Shown here: positions 19,904-32,559 of the stretch, one piece after another
Layout of the letters: each line of letters opens with the position of its first letter
How positions within the stretch are numbered: position 1 is the first letter of the stretch
Assembly: GCA_030374805.1 (NCBI GenBank)
Contig: JARGSG010000265.1
Coordinates: 124,001 to 188,000 of the forward strand
Source of the DNA: Gracilaria gracilis
Lineage: Eukaryota > Rhodophyta > Florideophyceae > Gracilariales > Gracilariaceae
Direction of reading: 5' to 3'
Length of the DNA: 64,000 nt
The notes under the pieces: generated by a model
Seen by the model: the letters and a program-made list of their open reading frames with translations, nothing else
Database searches by the model: none
What the model was told of the DNA's origin: nothing
Position numbers and translations under genes: made by a program

Positions 19904-21738
19904 GTGACGCCGTCAGAAGAGTTCGAACGGATCATCTGTGCCGGCTACGCAGGCAACAGGTCAATGTCCGAACGGAAGGAAAAAGAGCAACCCGCTTTCG
20001 GTTTTTTTCTAGGGACAGAGGTGCAGCAGCGGGACAAAGCTAGCCCTGCGAAGCCCTTCTTTTCCGAACGCACTACCGTACCGGAACTCTGGGCTGGGAT
20101 TGCTCTCTACGCTCTTCAGAGTCTCCGAACGGTAATTGAGGTCCACGTCTCTATGGATGTGGAGTCATACTTCGAGGATCGTGTCCGGGCGCTTCCGCAC
20201 AAGGAAATTCCACCAATCGTACATGAAATGATCAGGAAGATCGTGAAAACAAACCGCTCGGAACTTGAAGCGTCAGCTGTGAAAGTACACTGGCTATCCT
20301 GGTAGCCTAGTTACCGACCCACCCCCAAAGTTATGCATTTACCGTACGGTAAATGCACCCATTCGCGGTGAGAGGAAACACCGTCCGGAACAGAAGAAGG
20401 GTTCATTGAGAAACGCGACCGGAGTGTACCTCCCGCCAGTTATCCCGCAGGACGATCCGAACGAAAGCTCTGGAGATTCCTCCGACGAGAGAAGCGATCG
20501 CCGCAAACAAAGTGGTAGACTGAGTGGAAACTCCGATTCGGAACATTCAGCGCGTAGACGAAACGACCGTCGCCGCCACAGAAGGCGACGATCAACCAAT
20601 ACGACTCGGACTGCTCGGAGTCCATGTCGGACGACCACCGCACGGAATCGGGAAACGACCGACACTCGCGTAGCCCTCGAAGGGGGTGGGAAGTCCGATC
20701 GGTATCGTTTACTTTCGGATAAGCCCATGCTCAACGCATCCGTCCCTTGAACGAAAAGTTTGCCAAAGTGGTAGAGTACCGTACGTAAAGGTTGCTTAGA
20801 AGGAGAGAGGCGTACGATTCACGTATTGCGCGTAAGTTTGCGCGCTACAGCAAGAAATTGATTTTCCAAATGAAGGGTCATTCCTTTTCCCGAACTGACG
20901 CGATACTGGTACTCAATATTTTACAGCGCTTCATAACCGCTTACGACCATAACGGACTCACCGAGGGCGAGGCCCTCGGGTGCTTCCAATTCTACCTGAC
21001 TGGACCGGCCCACGACTTGGTTTGTCTCGACTCGACGGTGAGAGTGGCGCTGTCGACCGTGCTGGAGAAGAGTCTCTCCATACGTACGAGGAGGTCCTCA
21101 ACTTTTTGTTGACTACGGATGAGATTATTGCCGACGCGGCCGTCGAGGTCACCCTCTATCGCCAGACGTCGGGTATGTCCGAAACGGAACTGGCCAAGAA
21201 ACTCTGGACGAAAGCTCTCCGCCGCGTAATCGTACTTATCTATCGGAGTTTGAAAGGGATCTCTGTAAAAGGTCTTCTCCACGCCATTCGGTCAAAGGTG
21301 AGGAATCATCTCACCTCAGATTCCAGTATCGAATATGATGCGCTAGCCCGTTACGCGGAATCATACGGAGACACTCATCGAATCTCAGGTGGACAGTCCG
21401 TTCGAGGCGGTACTCAAAAGCCACCCGCTGCGAAAGATTCCTCTTGTACCACCCGAAAAGTTGACAGTACCGATATCCCATTGGAATCGATATATTCCGT
21501 ACTAGATGATGACGAAGAACATGTCCTCGTTGTATCCGGCGCATCTTCTATGCCCTCGACATCCACCATGTCCTCAGCCTCTACACCAGCTCAGTCCGTT
21601 GGTATTACACCAGCGCTGCTTTCTTCAGGACGCAGACCGCTCAGGGACAAGCCCCGAATAGACCGTGTCGAATCTTCCTTTCACGGGAACCCAACTGTCA
21701 CCAGTTGCTCCCGTGGCCCCTTAAGGAGAAGTTGCTGA
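19904..21738 (+). pseudogene. Element C gag region (decayed)
   Basis: Several frames on the plus strand: 19904-20305 (133 codons), an Arg/Ser-rich stretch 20406-20750, then 20792-21112 overlapping 20980-21738. The piece FSRTDAILVLNILQRFITAY...LTEGEALGCFQFYLTGPAHD resembles the capsid part of Ty3/gypsy gag (compare MSEAQAFVALRHFLSGFALE in element B). LLTTDEIIADAAVEVTLYRQ...ELAKKLWTKA matches the following gag segment. The frames overlap out of phase, so at least one indel has broken the capsid gene. No intact zinc knuckle was seen. Confidence 0.65.
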
Positions 21739-22552
21739 CGATACGGGATTCGAATTATTAGCAACGCTGTGAAGAAGGCTACTACAGTGGCTTCGAGACC
21801 CGCCGGAAATCTGATATCACGAGGGGCAACCAAGGATACCGCAAGGCCGGACACCCCCACCAGACATACTCAACACGGCCTGCTCAGGCAGCCCTGCTGG
21901 TCGAGGAGCTCTCTCTAGACGGAGAAAGCGGCCGTGAGGAATCATGAAGGCATCCCCTCCTCCACAGAGGCTTAGCTTTGCTCGTCAGAGACGGCTCAAA
22001 TAGACCTCATCCGAGGGGAGTCCCCCGTTCTGACATGTGACCTGACCGATACGAACATGGAAGCCAAAGCGGTCCTTTTTTCTAGCGCCAGCTAAAAGGT
22101 GCATGTGTCTATTGGCCTCAGAACAGCATTTATCGTTTATGTATCCCTTCACGGGACTCCTCTACAGCGGAGCCGGACCTTTTCTGGTTCACGAACGCCA
22201 TCGACCTTCGAAACGGCGCTCTCAACTCCGTCCGGGTGTTTGATAACAAATCACAGACGCGTCGAAGAACCGCATGGACGTTGTAGGAGTTTTAACCCTC
22301 ACGGTACGAATTGGTGAGCTCAAGGTACTGGTGCAGTTCCTGGTGGTCTCTAATTTATGTACCAGCTTACTTCTGGATACCTCCTTTACTGACTAGTAGG
22401 TCTTAGCAATACTACCACCGAAACTGACAATACTCCACCGACACTGCAAACCGGTATCGATCCTCTCTTCCGCTTTCAGACACAAATCATTTTCCGCGCC
22501 GGAACCAGAGACCAAACGGGAAACACCCTCTCACAAGATACGTGTTACCCGT

Positions 22553-24508
22553 TTGGTCGTTTTGGCCTCAATGTCGGTAACGAACGTCTTGGCTACCACC
22601 AGAACGTCCGCCTTGGTCTTTCTTCAGTCTCATCACCGAACGAGATCTAAATTTGAACTCACACTCCTCGCGAGTGGAGTTAAAGATCTCCAAACGGACG
22701 TACCGTTTTTAGTCCTTGTGGTAAACTTTTCAGACCGCTCCGTTCGATTTCATAAGAATAAAGTTATCGGACTCGCTTTCACCTCCCCCATGGCTCTCAC
22801 AACTCCGCAGCCATCGCCTCGGAGCGACGAGTCGGAGGAGGGAGGACACACCTTGATTTCGGGAAGCGAACCCAAACGGAAAGAGAAGGATACCGAACCA
22901 GAGCAGGAAACCGTACGGAAAGATAAGAACGAATGGCCCACTAAGATCCAGATCAGTCCTGAGTACACATCCGAACGGGATAGCGTCATAGAGCTACTGA
23001 AACCATTTGCGGACATGTGGGACCGCAATCTCGGAACAATTACGGCAGCGAAACACCTCATCCATCTGGAACCAAGCAGTAAGCCCATATTCCAGATGCC
23101 GTACGGTGCTGGACCCACTCCGAGAGAACCCTAACGTAAGAAAGTGAGGCGGCAGCTCGCCAGTGGCTTCATAGAACCGTCATGGGCAGAATGTGGCAGT
23201 CTGGTCGTCTTTGCACTCAGGAAGAACCGCAGCCTTCTCTTCTGCGTCGACTACCGCCGACTTAATGATGCGACCGTACAGGACACCTAACCACTACCCC
23301 GAATGGACGAGTGCATTGACTCCTTAGGAGATGCAAAAATCTTCTTCACTGTGGACGCCGACAGTGGTTCTTGGAAGATCAAATTGGATGAAGCCGGCCA
23401 AGATAAGACGACGTTCTCGTCGCATATGAGACTGTACCGTTATCTGAAAATGTCGTTCGGACTCAAGAACGCACCAGCTACTTTTCAGCGTGCACTCGAT
23501 GTTATCCTCTAACCTGTAAAGTGGCAGTACGCACTGATGTACCTTGATGACGTAATCATCTACTCCCGAACGGTCCAAGAACATGATGAGTATCTACGTA
23601 TCATACTAGATATGCTCCGTCCAGTTGGCGTTACTCTCCGACTCGACAAGCGCTACTTTTCTGGTGACAATATGGACTATCTGGGCCACAAAGCCCGACC
23701 GGGCAAGCTTCAGGTGTCTCTTGAGACCCAAAACGTTATTAAGCACGCTAAACCGCCTACCAACCAAACGGAGCTGCGATTGTTCTTGGGGCTCTGTATT
23801 GTCTTCCAACTGTTGGTTGCAAGCTTTGCTGGCAGTGCGGTTTCGTTGAACCGCAAGCTGGAAAACCGGCAACCCACGAAGTTCGAGAGATTGACCGATA
23901 CGGAATACGAAGCCTTTGATGAACTAGGTCAGCAGCTGATAGATCCACTCATCTTGGCTATCTCTCTTCATAGTTTTCCATATGTTTTAGGTACGGAAGC
24001 ATGCGACCGACAGGTAGGATGCGCCCTGCTGCAAAAGCAGCCGGACGGCGACTTGCTACAGATCGGATATTGGAGCCGCCCTCTGTCGAAGACTGAGTGG
24101 CAATACTCTACTACCAAACGGAAATGCCTCGCTGTCGTCTGGGCGATCTTGTACCTTCGAACGTATGTGGAAGGCCAGAAGTTCACAGTACGAACGGATC
24201 ATCATTTCCTTAGATGTATTTTGAACCTTGCGGACGCATCAGAAAGACTGGCCAGGTGGCGGTTACGCCTCATGGAGTACGACTTTGATGTCCTCCACCG
24301 CCCTGGAATTAATCATCAGGCTGCTGATGCCCTTTCTCGGATTCGTCAAGACGGCGAAAACAACACCGTTTTGAACGAAAAAGTTGCCTGCCTGCTCGTC
24401 GAGGACCAAAGGAACGATTTCTATCGTACCACCAACATATCTGTTGACGGTGAGGAATATACCGACGTTTGCGTCGACTGGCCAACGCCCGAACGAAACT
24501 CACCGTGA
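22553..24508 (+). pseudogene. Element C protease end, reverse transcriptase and RNase H
   Basis: 22553-23134 covers the protease-to-RT linker (FADMWDRNLGTITAAKHLIH...YGAGPTPREP). After stops at about 23134 and 23290, 23303-23512 encodes DADSGSWKIKLDEAGQDKT and FGLKNAPATFQRALDVIL. After a TAA, 23537-24508 carries MYLDDVIIYSRT with the intact YxDD catalytic box, the thumb, and RNase H (LGTEACDRQVGCALLQ, IGYWSRPLSKTEWQYS, KRKCLAVVWAI, VRTDHHFL). The first Asp of the usual DAS motif reads TEA here, so RNase H is probably inactive. Frames are interrupted by single stops, typical of an old copy. Confidence 0.85.
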
Positions 24509-24574
24509 ATCCCAGAGGTGCTTGCTGTCACCACATAGGAAACAAACGCCGCTCCGGTCACAGTCGAACAGCTC

Positions 24575-25400
24575 GTGCGAACTCAAGCGGATAATCCTTT
24601 CTGCCAGTCCGTACGGAAAGATATCGGCAACGGTGTCACGCTCTTCGGTATCGGCCGAAGCGAAGTAATTGTTGCTAAAGCCAGACTAGACGCTGCCATT
24701 CAGAAGGTCGTGCCAGCATCGTTGCAAGCACGCATGCTCTACTTGGCACACTATCTCCGTCTGGTCGGCCATCAGGGCGCTACTCGGATGTATGAGAGCC
24801 TCCGTCGAGACTTCTACTGGCCGCATATGGCCAATGACGTATCCTGAACTGCACGGGACTGTCGCACATGCCCGGCAACAAAGAGAACACGCTCCAGATC
24901 GCAAAAGCTCTTGAAGCTGTTCCCCGCCGTCGGTCCGCTGCAGTTTGTCGCAAAGGACATTATCGGTCCACTCGTGAAGTCCGTCAACGGTTATCAGTAT
25001 ATACTGTTATTTACCGATCGGTTTAGCAAATTAGCTCGATCTATACCCATGCTGTGAACCACAGCTTATACTATGGCGAAGGGCTTCTTGGAGAATTGGG
25101 TTTACCCGCACGAAATCCCTAATTACTTGCTAACCGACAACGGATTTCAGTTTGTCTCCACGTTCTTTGCCACTGTATGCTATGTCTGGGAACCAAGCCC
25201 ATACTGACTACGGCGTATTATCCCCAGACGAATGGTCTGGCCAAACGGATAACAAAACGTTCGTGGACGGACTACGACACTATGTAGCGGACCATCAGAA
25301 CACCTGGCACGCTTATGTCTAACCACTTACATACCGGTATAACCTGCAAGTCCATCGATCTCTTAGCACTGCTCCGTTTGATGTCGCGTTAACGCGCAAG
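24575..25400 (+). pseudogene. Element C integrase (decayed, catalytic Glu lost)
   Basis: 24575-24847 has the zinc-binding region (HYLRLVGHQGATRMYESLRR and FYWPHM) and, after a TGA, CRTCPATK. The core follows with AKDIIGPL and LLTDNGFQF, giving the first two Asp of the DDE triad. The third position reads TNGLAKRITKR where the family has a Glu before Arg, so the catalytic acid is replaced by Lys. Stops and a frame change interrupt the core. The order and spacing fit a Ty3/gypsy integrase. Confidence 0.75.
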
Positions 25401-25430
25401 CACCAGAATGTTCTACTCGATTAACTCAGT

Positions 25431-26108
25431 GTGTCCTTCAGCCGAAATACGCTTGCACAGCCCCCGGCCGCTCGGTTGAAGCGTTACACGCTAGAAGTCC
25501 TACAGGCAACTTTGCAGACCACTCGGACCAAGTTGAAAGGCGCCCAGCAGCGCTATAACGACAACTTCGATAAATCCGTACAGTACACACTGAGTTTCAC
25601 CCCTGGGGCGTAAGTGTTTGTTGACCGATTAAAATTCAAGAGCAGAGAGGAAGACCTCACAGATCAGGAACGTACGTACCGAAATTTGCTACCCAAAACA
25701 GTCGGACCCTGTAAAGTCGTATCTACAACGGACACCACTGTTACTCTGTACCAAGACGGTATTCACAACACCGTCAGCATCGACAGAGTGACGAAAGCGC
25801 CCACCGCACGGCCAAAAACCATGCCGGTAACTTTCGAACTGGTACGAGGTCTGGTATTCGCCGCTTCCGAAGGTCCATACGCGGACGAACCCATCAACGA
25901 CGCCTTCACACCACCGTCGGGAACAAACTCTAGTGTGGTCGAGGACATCTTCGACCACCGCGACAGTCCGAACGGACAAGAATACCGTGTACGCTGGCCC
26001 GGTTACTGCACGGATCAAGACACGTTCGAACCATCCGAATATATCCCCCAACATTTCATGCCCAGCTATTGGCGTTGCCGAAACACTTCTGCATCGACAA
26101 CACTATAA
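25431..26108 (+). pseudogene. Element C pol C-terminus with chromodomain
   Basis: 25431-25613 then, after a TAA, 25614-26108 in the same frame. The end is a chromodomain: VVEDIFDHRDSPNGQEYRVR followed by WPGYCTDQDTFEP and YIPQHFMPSYW. The Trp/Tyr of the methyl-lysine cage are recognisable. Stop at 26108. Confidence 0.85.
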
Positions 26109-26381
26109 GGAGGGGAAAGAGTGTGTGGGAGATCCGAGAACGTACACATAGACGCCGCATGGTCGGCGAACCGTCACAGTACAACGGAAAGCGCCACCGA
26201 CGTACCCTCATTGGTCTGCAAACCGCGGCTGACGTACGCCTATTGGTTAATTATTTTCGATCCTAACAAAACGCCGCCTTTTTCGATAACGCTGCATCCA
26301 GAACGATACACTATTGGCTCACAAGTCATAAACAATCACAAGTGTACTTACGAAGAGGATGCTATGAGTCCGCACTGCCGA

Positions 26382-27233
26382 CTAAGAAATCTTCTTCTTA
26401 CTGGGCTTCGTAATGCCACGCCCACGCATACCCCATGACGGATGACCACAAGATGTAGCATACCCGCCACCGGATTCGGAGCCGTTCTTCGCACGGATGG
26501 GCTGGAACGATACCGCACTATCAGGCCACGGCAAAGTGGCTACTACTTTCTTCTTCCAGCCAGACTGGTTTCCCGAAACGGACACGGGCTCAATGATGTT
26601 CTCAGTTTCCGTAGCGGGGCCTTCCATCGTACCACCCTGTTTACCGATCGGGGAAGTCATGGGGACAACCCCGACCCCCTGCAGCACACCCTCGCCCGCT
26701 TGCGGCAGCTCCTCTCCTTGAGGACGCTCCTCTTGCGAAGGCGCCCCAGCATAGCCTGGCTCTGCACCACCTACTCCCGCACAACCGCTTGCTTGATATT
26801 GCTTTCCGGACGAAGTCCCTGATGCAGGAGCGCGCGGTACCCACGCGGGGTCTCTGAAGAAAAAATCGACCACCTGGCGGATGTTTTGCACGATCTGGTT
26901 GACGGCGATTTCCGTGTAGGCCTGCTGCTCGACGCCCGTATGGGATAAGGCGTACAACTCGCCGAGCAACGGCGACGCCGATTGCATTGGCGTTGCGCCC
27001 GGACCCGAATTGGTGCCCAATCCAGCCGCTGTGGACTTTTCGTAGGACCCCAAAACCAACAGGTTGTGAGCTCGAAGACAACCTAAGAGGTTCAGCTGTG
27101 CCTCAGCCTGCTCACGGAGAGCACTCTCCACGTTGACCGCACGGCGCATCCAAGCACGAGCGGCCAACAAGGCGTCATCGAGCATTGCTGGCTCCTCTTC
27201 TGCGAACGGAATACAGGCCGAACGGAGAGCCAT
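26382..27233 (-). CDS. Antisense 283-aa ORF downstream of element C pol
   Basis: Open for 283 codons on the strand opposite to element C, starting with ATG at 27233 and ending 274 bp from the chromodomain stop. The N-terminal half looks helical (AMLDDALLAARAWMRRAVNV, ALREQAEAQLNLLGCLRAHN); the C-terminal half is Gly/Pro/Gln-rich with a basic end (KPSKKKIS). No family recognised, and no clear similarity to the antisense ORFs of element B or family A. The frame stays open another 18 codons upstream of the ATG. Element D sequence begins only about 70 bp upstream, so the LTR that should follow C is missing. It could be an antisense accessory gene of C or a fragment of something else. Confidence 0.45.
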   Translation of the reverse strand: MALRSACIPFAEEEPAMLDDALLAARAWMRRAVNVESALREQAEAQLNLLGCLRAHNLLVLGSYEKSTAAGLGTNSGPGATPMQSASPLLGELYALSHTGVEQQAYTEIAVNQIVQNIRQVVDFFFRDPAWVPRAPASGTSSGKQYQASGCAGVGGAEPGYAGAPSQEERPQGEELPQAGEGVLQGVGVVPMTSPIGKQGGTMEGPATETENIIEPVSVSGNQSGWKKKVVATLPWPDSAVSFQPIRAKNGSESGGGYATSCGHPSWGMRGRGITKPSKKKIS

Positions 27234-27302
27234 GTAGGACTTGTGAGTGTCACCATCCGCGTTCGGACCGGCATTGTTCGCAATGACAAATCCGAACCCG
27301 CC

Positions 27303-29850
27303 TCACGACTTCCGAGTGGATCCCGCCTGTACTCCCGCCTCATCTTTCTGTACCTCTCCAGGAGAAGTAAAACTAATATCGGACGACTTAAAAACAGATG
27401 GCATATCAGATTTCGCATTGGTGGCAACGACTTCATTACCCCTCGGAGTCGTCATGAAGACATCATCACTCTCCCCCTCTTTAGGGTTGTTGACAATTAG
27501 AACCTCTGCAAGCGTAACTTTTGTCAGATCGATAGCAGCCGGATGTGCCAGTAAGGTACCAGTGACTTGGTTCTTCACCAAGCTCTTTGGCGCTGAACTG
27601 AAGTTGGCAATCAATACCTTAAAAGGCCGCTTCGGTTCCACATGAATGGCGTGAATCGTACAGGAAGTGAAGAAGTTGTACAACTCGAATACCTTGCTGG
27701 TCCGACGTGACTTCAATCCACGTTTGAGATTCAGGTGGAATCATTGCAAAACGGGCGCATCGAAAACGATTGGACACCGCATGCACATTCGGAGCTTCCT
27801 GAGCAACTAGCAACGAAACCTGCTTCCGCGACGTCAGTCGCAACAATTTTCGAACAGCTGGCATTGTAGAACCATCTTCTTACACTACGCTTTTGGACCG
27901 AGGCCTAATAGCTTCGACTAATCTATCACAAAAGTTACACTCATGGATTAATGGGGCTGCGAATGACTCGCATACCACGAATTCTAATTGAACTAAACAA
28001 ATTTTCAGCCTCACGATGAGGTCAGCAATGCCTGCCGTTTGCGATGGATTATTTTGGCCAGAGCGATATCAAGCCATGGACCTTTAGAAATCGGAGCCCA
28101 CACTGTAGAGGGCAGTGACCACTAAACTTCGAGATAGGGTCCAGCTCCTGTATTTAAAACAGATAAACGTAGGACCATAATTGTTCTGACAAGCCTAGGT
28201 AGCCGTAAACCATAAAATTACGCTTCGCCATGACTAGTATTCGATCCGGGATACGTTTTGTACAAACCCGTACCCACGGGCGACGTATGACACAGAAGTG
28301 CTAAGAGTTTCCGTCTGAATGAGCGACTTTCCTTGACATGACGTGACTGGGAAACAAGCCGGAGACTATTCGGGGGGCAAATTCCTCAACTCGGAGGGCG
28401 CCTCTTCCACGGGAGAGACTTCTAAAGCTAGGTTGTTGAAGGCGTGGCCGCCGGGTTGGTCTTTTCTTCATCTGAGGCATCCGATATCTCAGGAGTATGA
28501 GCTTCACGGTTCACCGAATACGCTGTCGACGCCGTTATCGAAAATGCATATATATATCACCAAGTTGGTAACATGTGTGACATATGATCGCACACAAAGC
28601 AATTGGTGGACGGCCGGCCGTCCGACGTTGTGCAGCGTTATCCTGCCGTCGGGGTCGATTGAAACACGTTTGCTTATTTTCATGGGAGACTCTTGAAGTT
28701 GGTACTTGTGTACCCTTCGCGTACATTGCTGGGTACCCCTCCGGAGAGACAGATGTAGAAGGGAACTCTGTACTTGGCGACGAATAGCGACCAAAATTTT
28801 GTTTGAGATGTATATTATTTGCTTTACAGCCATCCGGGAAACGATGTACCAAAGATATTGGTGGTGAACTGTCCATGGGGAGCGCTCTAGAAGCGTGTTT
28901 TTGATCACTAGCTTTTGCACTCAGGGCACCTATTTCGGCTTGAGCATATTGAACCAGATCCAAGTAAGAAATTCTATGATTCTCTTGCATGTGACAGGCG
29001 ACGAATATTGGTATAATGGGGTCCAAACCATTAAAAAACATGGTATAGCGTTCGAATGAAAAATAAAAATTACCACAACAGTAGAAAGCCTTAGTGAGGA
29101 CAGTCGAATAAAGCGTTTTCGATTCTCCAGACGTCTGTCTCGTATCACAAAAAGAAAGTATGGCGTCCTGGCTTGCACTTCGCGTATCGTATGACTTGAT
29201 CAGGTAGTGTACTTCCTCGGGCCAACAAGTACCTCCTCCATTCAAGGCTAGCCAGGAGCCGCGAACGGCAGTGAACTGATCTTCAGCTCATCCTTTTACG
29301 GATAAGGTAGGGCTATAAGAGTTTGCGCTTCAATCATACCAAGAACGTTGGATTCCGCAATGAAACTTCCGAAAATTTCAAGGAGCCCTGAAGAATCTTC
29401 GCACCTGAACAGCTGGTTCTTCAGCGTGAGATCCATTCGCTTAATATGATTTTCAACACGAGGTGTCCCCCGGGGAGTGTGATCTAATGACCAATCCTCG
29501 AGTTGATAATATCGATATGACAGAATTTCACTATAACGTGGGTGCGTAGCTTTCAACTCTTTGAGCCCGACATGCCTTCTCCTCTTCTCGCCGGTCTTGA
29601 TAGCTTTTGGGAGATGAAGGTCATCCTAGACTAGTAGGGTTTTCGCTACGGCCACTGTGTGTCTCATAAAAACCATCAGAAGACGATGAAGACTAACTGT
29701 TGTCCTATTCGGAGTCATCGGAACCCGAGTAGATGTCCAACAGTTTTCGGTGCATACCCTAGAAGAAATTTTTTCAATTTTGTAACTGCAAAATTGAGTG
29801 CATATTTTGGGCTGTACATCCTCCGATGACACTTCATCTATACTCATTCC
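27303..29850 (-). pseudogene. Element D gag and protease-linker remnant
   Basis: A minus-strand Ty3/gypsy fragment of the same group as elements B and E. 29556-29296 encodes a gag piece (YSEILSYRYYQLEDWSLDHT...EAQTLIALPYP). 29245-28535 continues gag (TCWPEEVHYLIKSYDTRSAS, NGLDPIIPIFVACH, YLDLVQYAQAEIGALSAKAS) and ends in a zinc knuckle reduced to CHTCYQLGDIYMHF. 27864-27619 and 27716-27303 are the segment after protease (VRKLLRLTSRKQ, SLVKNQVTGTLLAHPAAI, NNPKEGESDD), matching element E at 50760-50930. Frames are broken repeatedly. RT and later parts are absent; D meets the element C antisense ORF at about 27290. Confidence 0.75.
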
Positions 29851-29891
29851 ATGTTCCTAAATGACACACTTGCAATGCCAGATTAATTTTT

Positions 29892-32458
29892 TTAATTGTT
29901 CATTTCATTATTGTGAGTGTGCGCCGAGTGCAATTTGACATCGCCATGCACAGAATACGAACAATGTTGGCGCGGATTCTGTAGAGAGATTTCATTTCGA
30001 TCGACGATGTAATTGTCGAGTGTTGAGATGTACCCCCCTACGACGTAGGCAGAGTTGACTACGGTGATTCGTGCACGACGGAGATCGGGGAAGTAGTGGG
30101 TGAGGTCTAAGACTTCGAGAGAGAGTGTGAGCATCATCTCGAAATTGTGAGAGGATAGAGAGAGTGTCGGTGGGGAAGAGGTCTTAAAGAGATTTGGATT
30201 CCAAGTGAGTGTTAAAGCAAAGGAATTTGTGGGCGGTGATGAGGTCAGCGAGAGAGATATGTTTTCCATCTCGAACGAGGCCGGGCTGGCAGACTTGGCA
30301 CGTGGAAGCAAGTGGATGGGGAGAGGAAGAGATGGACGGGTTACAGGAGACTGGGTTCCAGTCGTTGGTGGCGTTGGAGCGGTGAATGGCATGAATGGTT
30401 TCTTCATGTGCGGTGGACCTGCGTTTGGAAGTTTAGGAGTAGTGTGCCTTAAAGGTAGTGTGAGTGTGTTCGAATATGCCCGCATCATTGAAGTGGAGGC
30501 CCCCATACCGGCGAATGTCTTCGACGATGTGGTCGAGGAGATGAAACTTGAGAGTGCCCACGCTGGAAGTGTGGTGTGGGCCGAGGACGGCGACCGCTGT
30601 TTGCTTGAAAGAGCGGATTTGTTTGTCGAGGATGGAGATGTTAGATTCGGTCCATTCAGTGAAGAATTTGTACCGCATGGAGGAGAGAAGAAGATCGGAG
30701 TACTTGGAAAAGACGGAATTGATGGGAGCTGCATCGACTTCGTGACAGCAGCCGCCGAAGAAGGCGCCGATGAAGGGAAAGACCATGTCCAGAGCGCGAT
30801 AGTCTTTTGCTTCGAGCATACCGCGCAAGCCATCAGTGGTGAAGAGACCGTTAAGGGTTTGTCCATTGTCGGAAGTAGAGAAGTAGATGTGGAGTCCGTT
30901 GGCTGGAAAGTGTTTCTCGATGGCTGCGAGGATAGTGTTGGAATGTTTTAGGATAGAAGTGCGGACGCAGTGGAAAAAATGACGGGATTTGGAGGAGCCG
31001 GCTGTGGTGAAGAGTGCTTCTGACCTTAGTCTTTCGATGGCAGCGAGCTTGATGAGCTTGGAAACACAAGGTGGAAGTTGTGGAGTGGTTCAAAGGGGAA
31101 GATGTTGTAAGCGAATAGGAGTGAGGTGATGTTGAGAAGGAGATAAGACTCGAAGAGTGAGGAGTACTTTGCGAGGAAAAGGAAGTGGATTGCTCGAAGG
31201 TCCTGCTCCTTGGTGTTGCGGGGGAGTCTGGGCTTGTCGGCCAGGAGGGCTTTCTCTGAATCTTGAAGGAGTGTGGATTGTGATTTGCGTGCGGCGAGGA
31301 TCTGGTGTTGTGTTCGAGGGGAAGCGGAGCGGGTGTGTAGATGGAGGTGTGAGCGACTGACGGTGCATCTGTGGCATCGGAGTTGGGGGCTGGTGCCGTA
31401 AGAGATTGCGAGGATGTCTTTTGCTTCGGGGATGTCAGCGCAGTAGCTGGCTATGATTGGATGGCAATGACGTATAACACCGTGTGCGTCACGAAAGGGG
31501 AAGCCGTTGAGACCGGATGTGAGGAGGTGATCGAGGAGTTTAGAAATGGTGAGCTGAACGAGTTCCATTTTCGTGTGGAGGGGGATGATGGATGCGGTTT
31601 GAGAAATGCCGTCGGGGTCTTGAGGACGGCCGATTGATCGGCAGGAGGTTGGCAAGTAACCGAAAAGGGTGAGGTTTTGGGTGATGCACTTGCGACGAAA
31701 GGAATCGGAGAATTTGAGAATTGTGATGTGAAAGGGATAGGAGGTGATGGAGGAGGACTTGAGGGAGGTAGAGGACTTGTCTGAGTATATTGGGACGAAG
31801 CCGATGAAGGAGTCGATACCGCTGGTGTGGGGGGTGTGCCAGATGCAGGAAACGTTGATAGACTGCATGATTGCTGCTTTGAGGGCGGGGACAGCGTCTT
31901 TCCCGAGGGAGGAGGCCATGGGGTGAGCGAAAGCGGGAGAGCCGGAGGTGGTAGCTTGCGAGATGGGGTGAAAGAAGTTGTTGTAGAAGTGTGCGAGGGC
32001 GAGCTGTTGTTTGGGGACCTGGAATGCATTCTTCTTGAAGATGGTGGCTGTGAAGAGGTGCTGAGGGTCTGTGATTGTGGGCGGGGTGAAGCCGATGGTG
32101 CTGACTCTCTGCTGAAAGAGGTTTGTCTCGAGCTTGAGGCACTGGGTGGCTGAGAAGACGGCGCTCTGGAATGTATATTTGGAGAAGGAAGGGTCGCGGA
32201 GGATGAAGATGAGCTCTTCTGCCTTGCGCTGGCCAAGGTCGGAAGCGATGGAACAGATGTACAAAACCAAACGTTAGCGGGCAATGAATGGGTTCGCAGG
32301 GGAGAGAGGGTACGTAGCAGAGAGCATACTATGGCGCACGGACGGCGGGACGCAATGGCGGAGAGAATGGTACGTGATGGGAAGGCTTCTAGATAGTGTG
32401 AAAATAAATGGATGGCGTGGAATCCCACGAGCCCAAACCAGATTGCTATTTCCCGCAT
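29892..32458 (-). pseudogene. Plavaka/CACTA-like transposase pseudogene (element 1)
   Basis: The best frame runs 32270-31026 (414 codons). It contains HTSGIDSFIGFVPIYSDKSS, MELVQLTISKLLDHLLTSGL, HPIIASYCADIPEAKDILAI and CHRCTVSRSHLHLHTRSAS. The D-IPEA segment followed by a Cys pair is characteristic of Plavaka/CACTA transposases. After a frame change, about 30990-30433 continues with HFFH, TSILKHSNTILAAIEKHF and TLKFHLLDHIVEDIRRYGGL...EHTHTTFKAHYS, the conserved KxHxxxH...G...E..H...K region. A TAA follows and the frame persists to about 30200. A third frame has RITVVNSAYVVGGYISTLDN near 30050. At least one stop and two frame changes make it inactive. The N-terminus lies about 340 bp from the element terminus at 32798. 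Confidence 0.75.
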
Positions 32459-32559
32459 CTGTAATACTTTATTCGTATTTTCTATTGAACTATCTATCCA
32501 TCTATCTTTCGATTTCGCGTTCTATTGTTCTATATATCTCCGGCTAACTGCGGCTTCAC

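Noticed and set aside
27092-27436. 114-codon minus-strand ORF spanning the C/D junction
   Set aside because: It reads through the junction in a frame matching neither element; chance frame.
29892-30866. 324-codon minus-strand ORF as a separate gene
   Set aside because: Most of it is an out-of-frame reading of the transposase; only its last part (RITVVNSAYVVGG) may be genuine transposase C-terminus.
30205-30951. 248-codon plus-strand ORF
   Set aside because: It lies opposite the transposase C-terminal half and has no homology of its own; a shadow of biased composition.
31451-32458. 335-codon minus-strand ORF over the transposase
   Set aside because: It is a Ser/Pro/Thr-rich alternate frame of the 414-codon transposase frame; the conserved transposase motifs are in the other frame.
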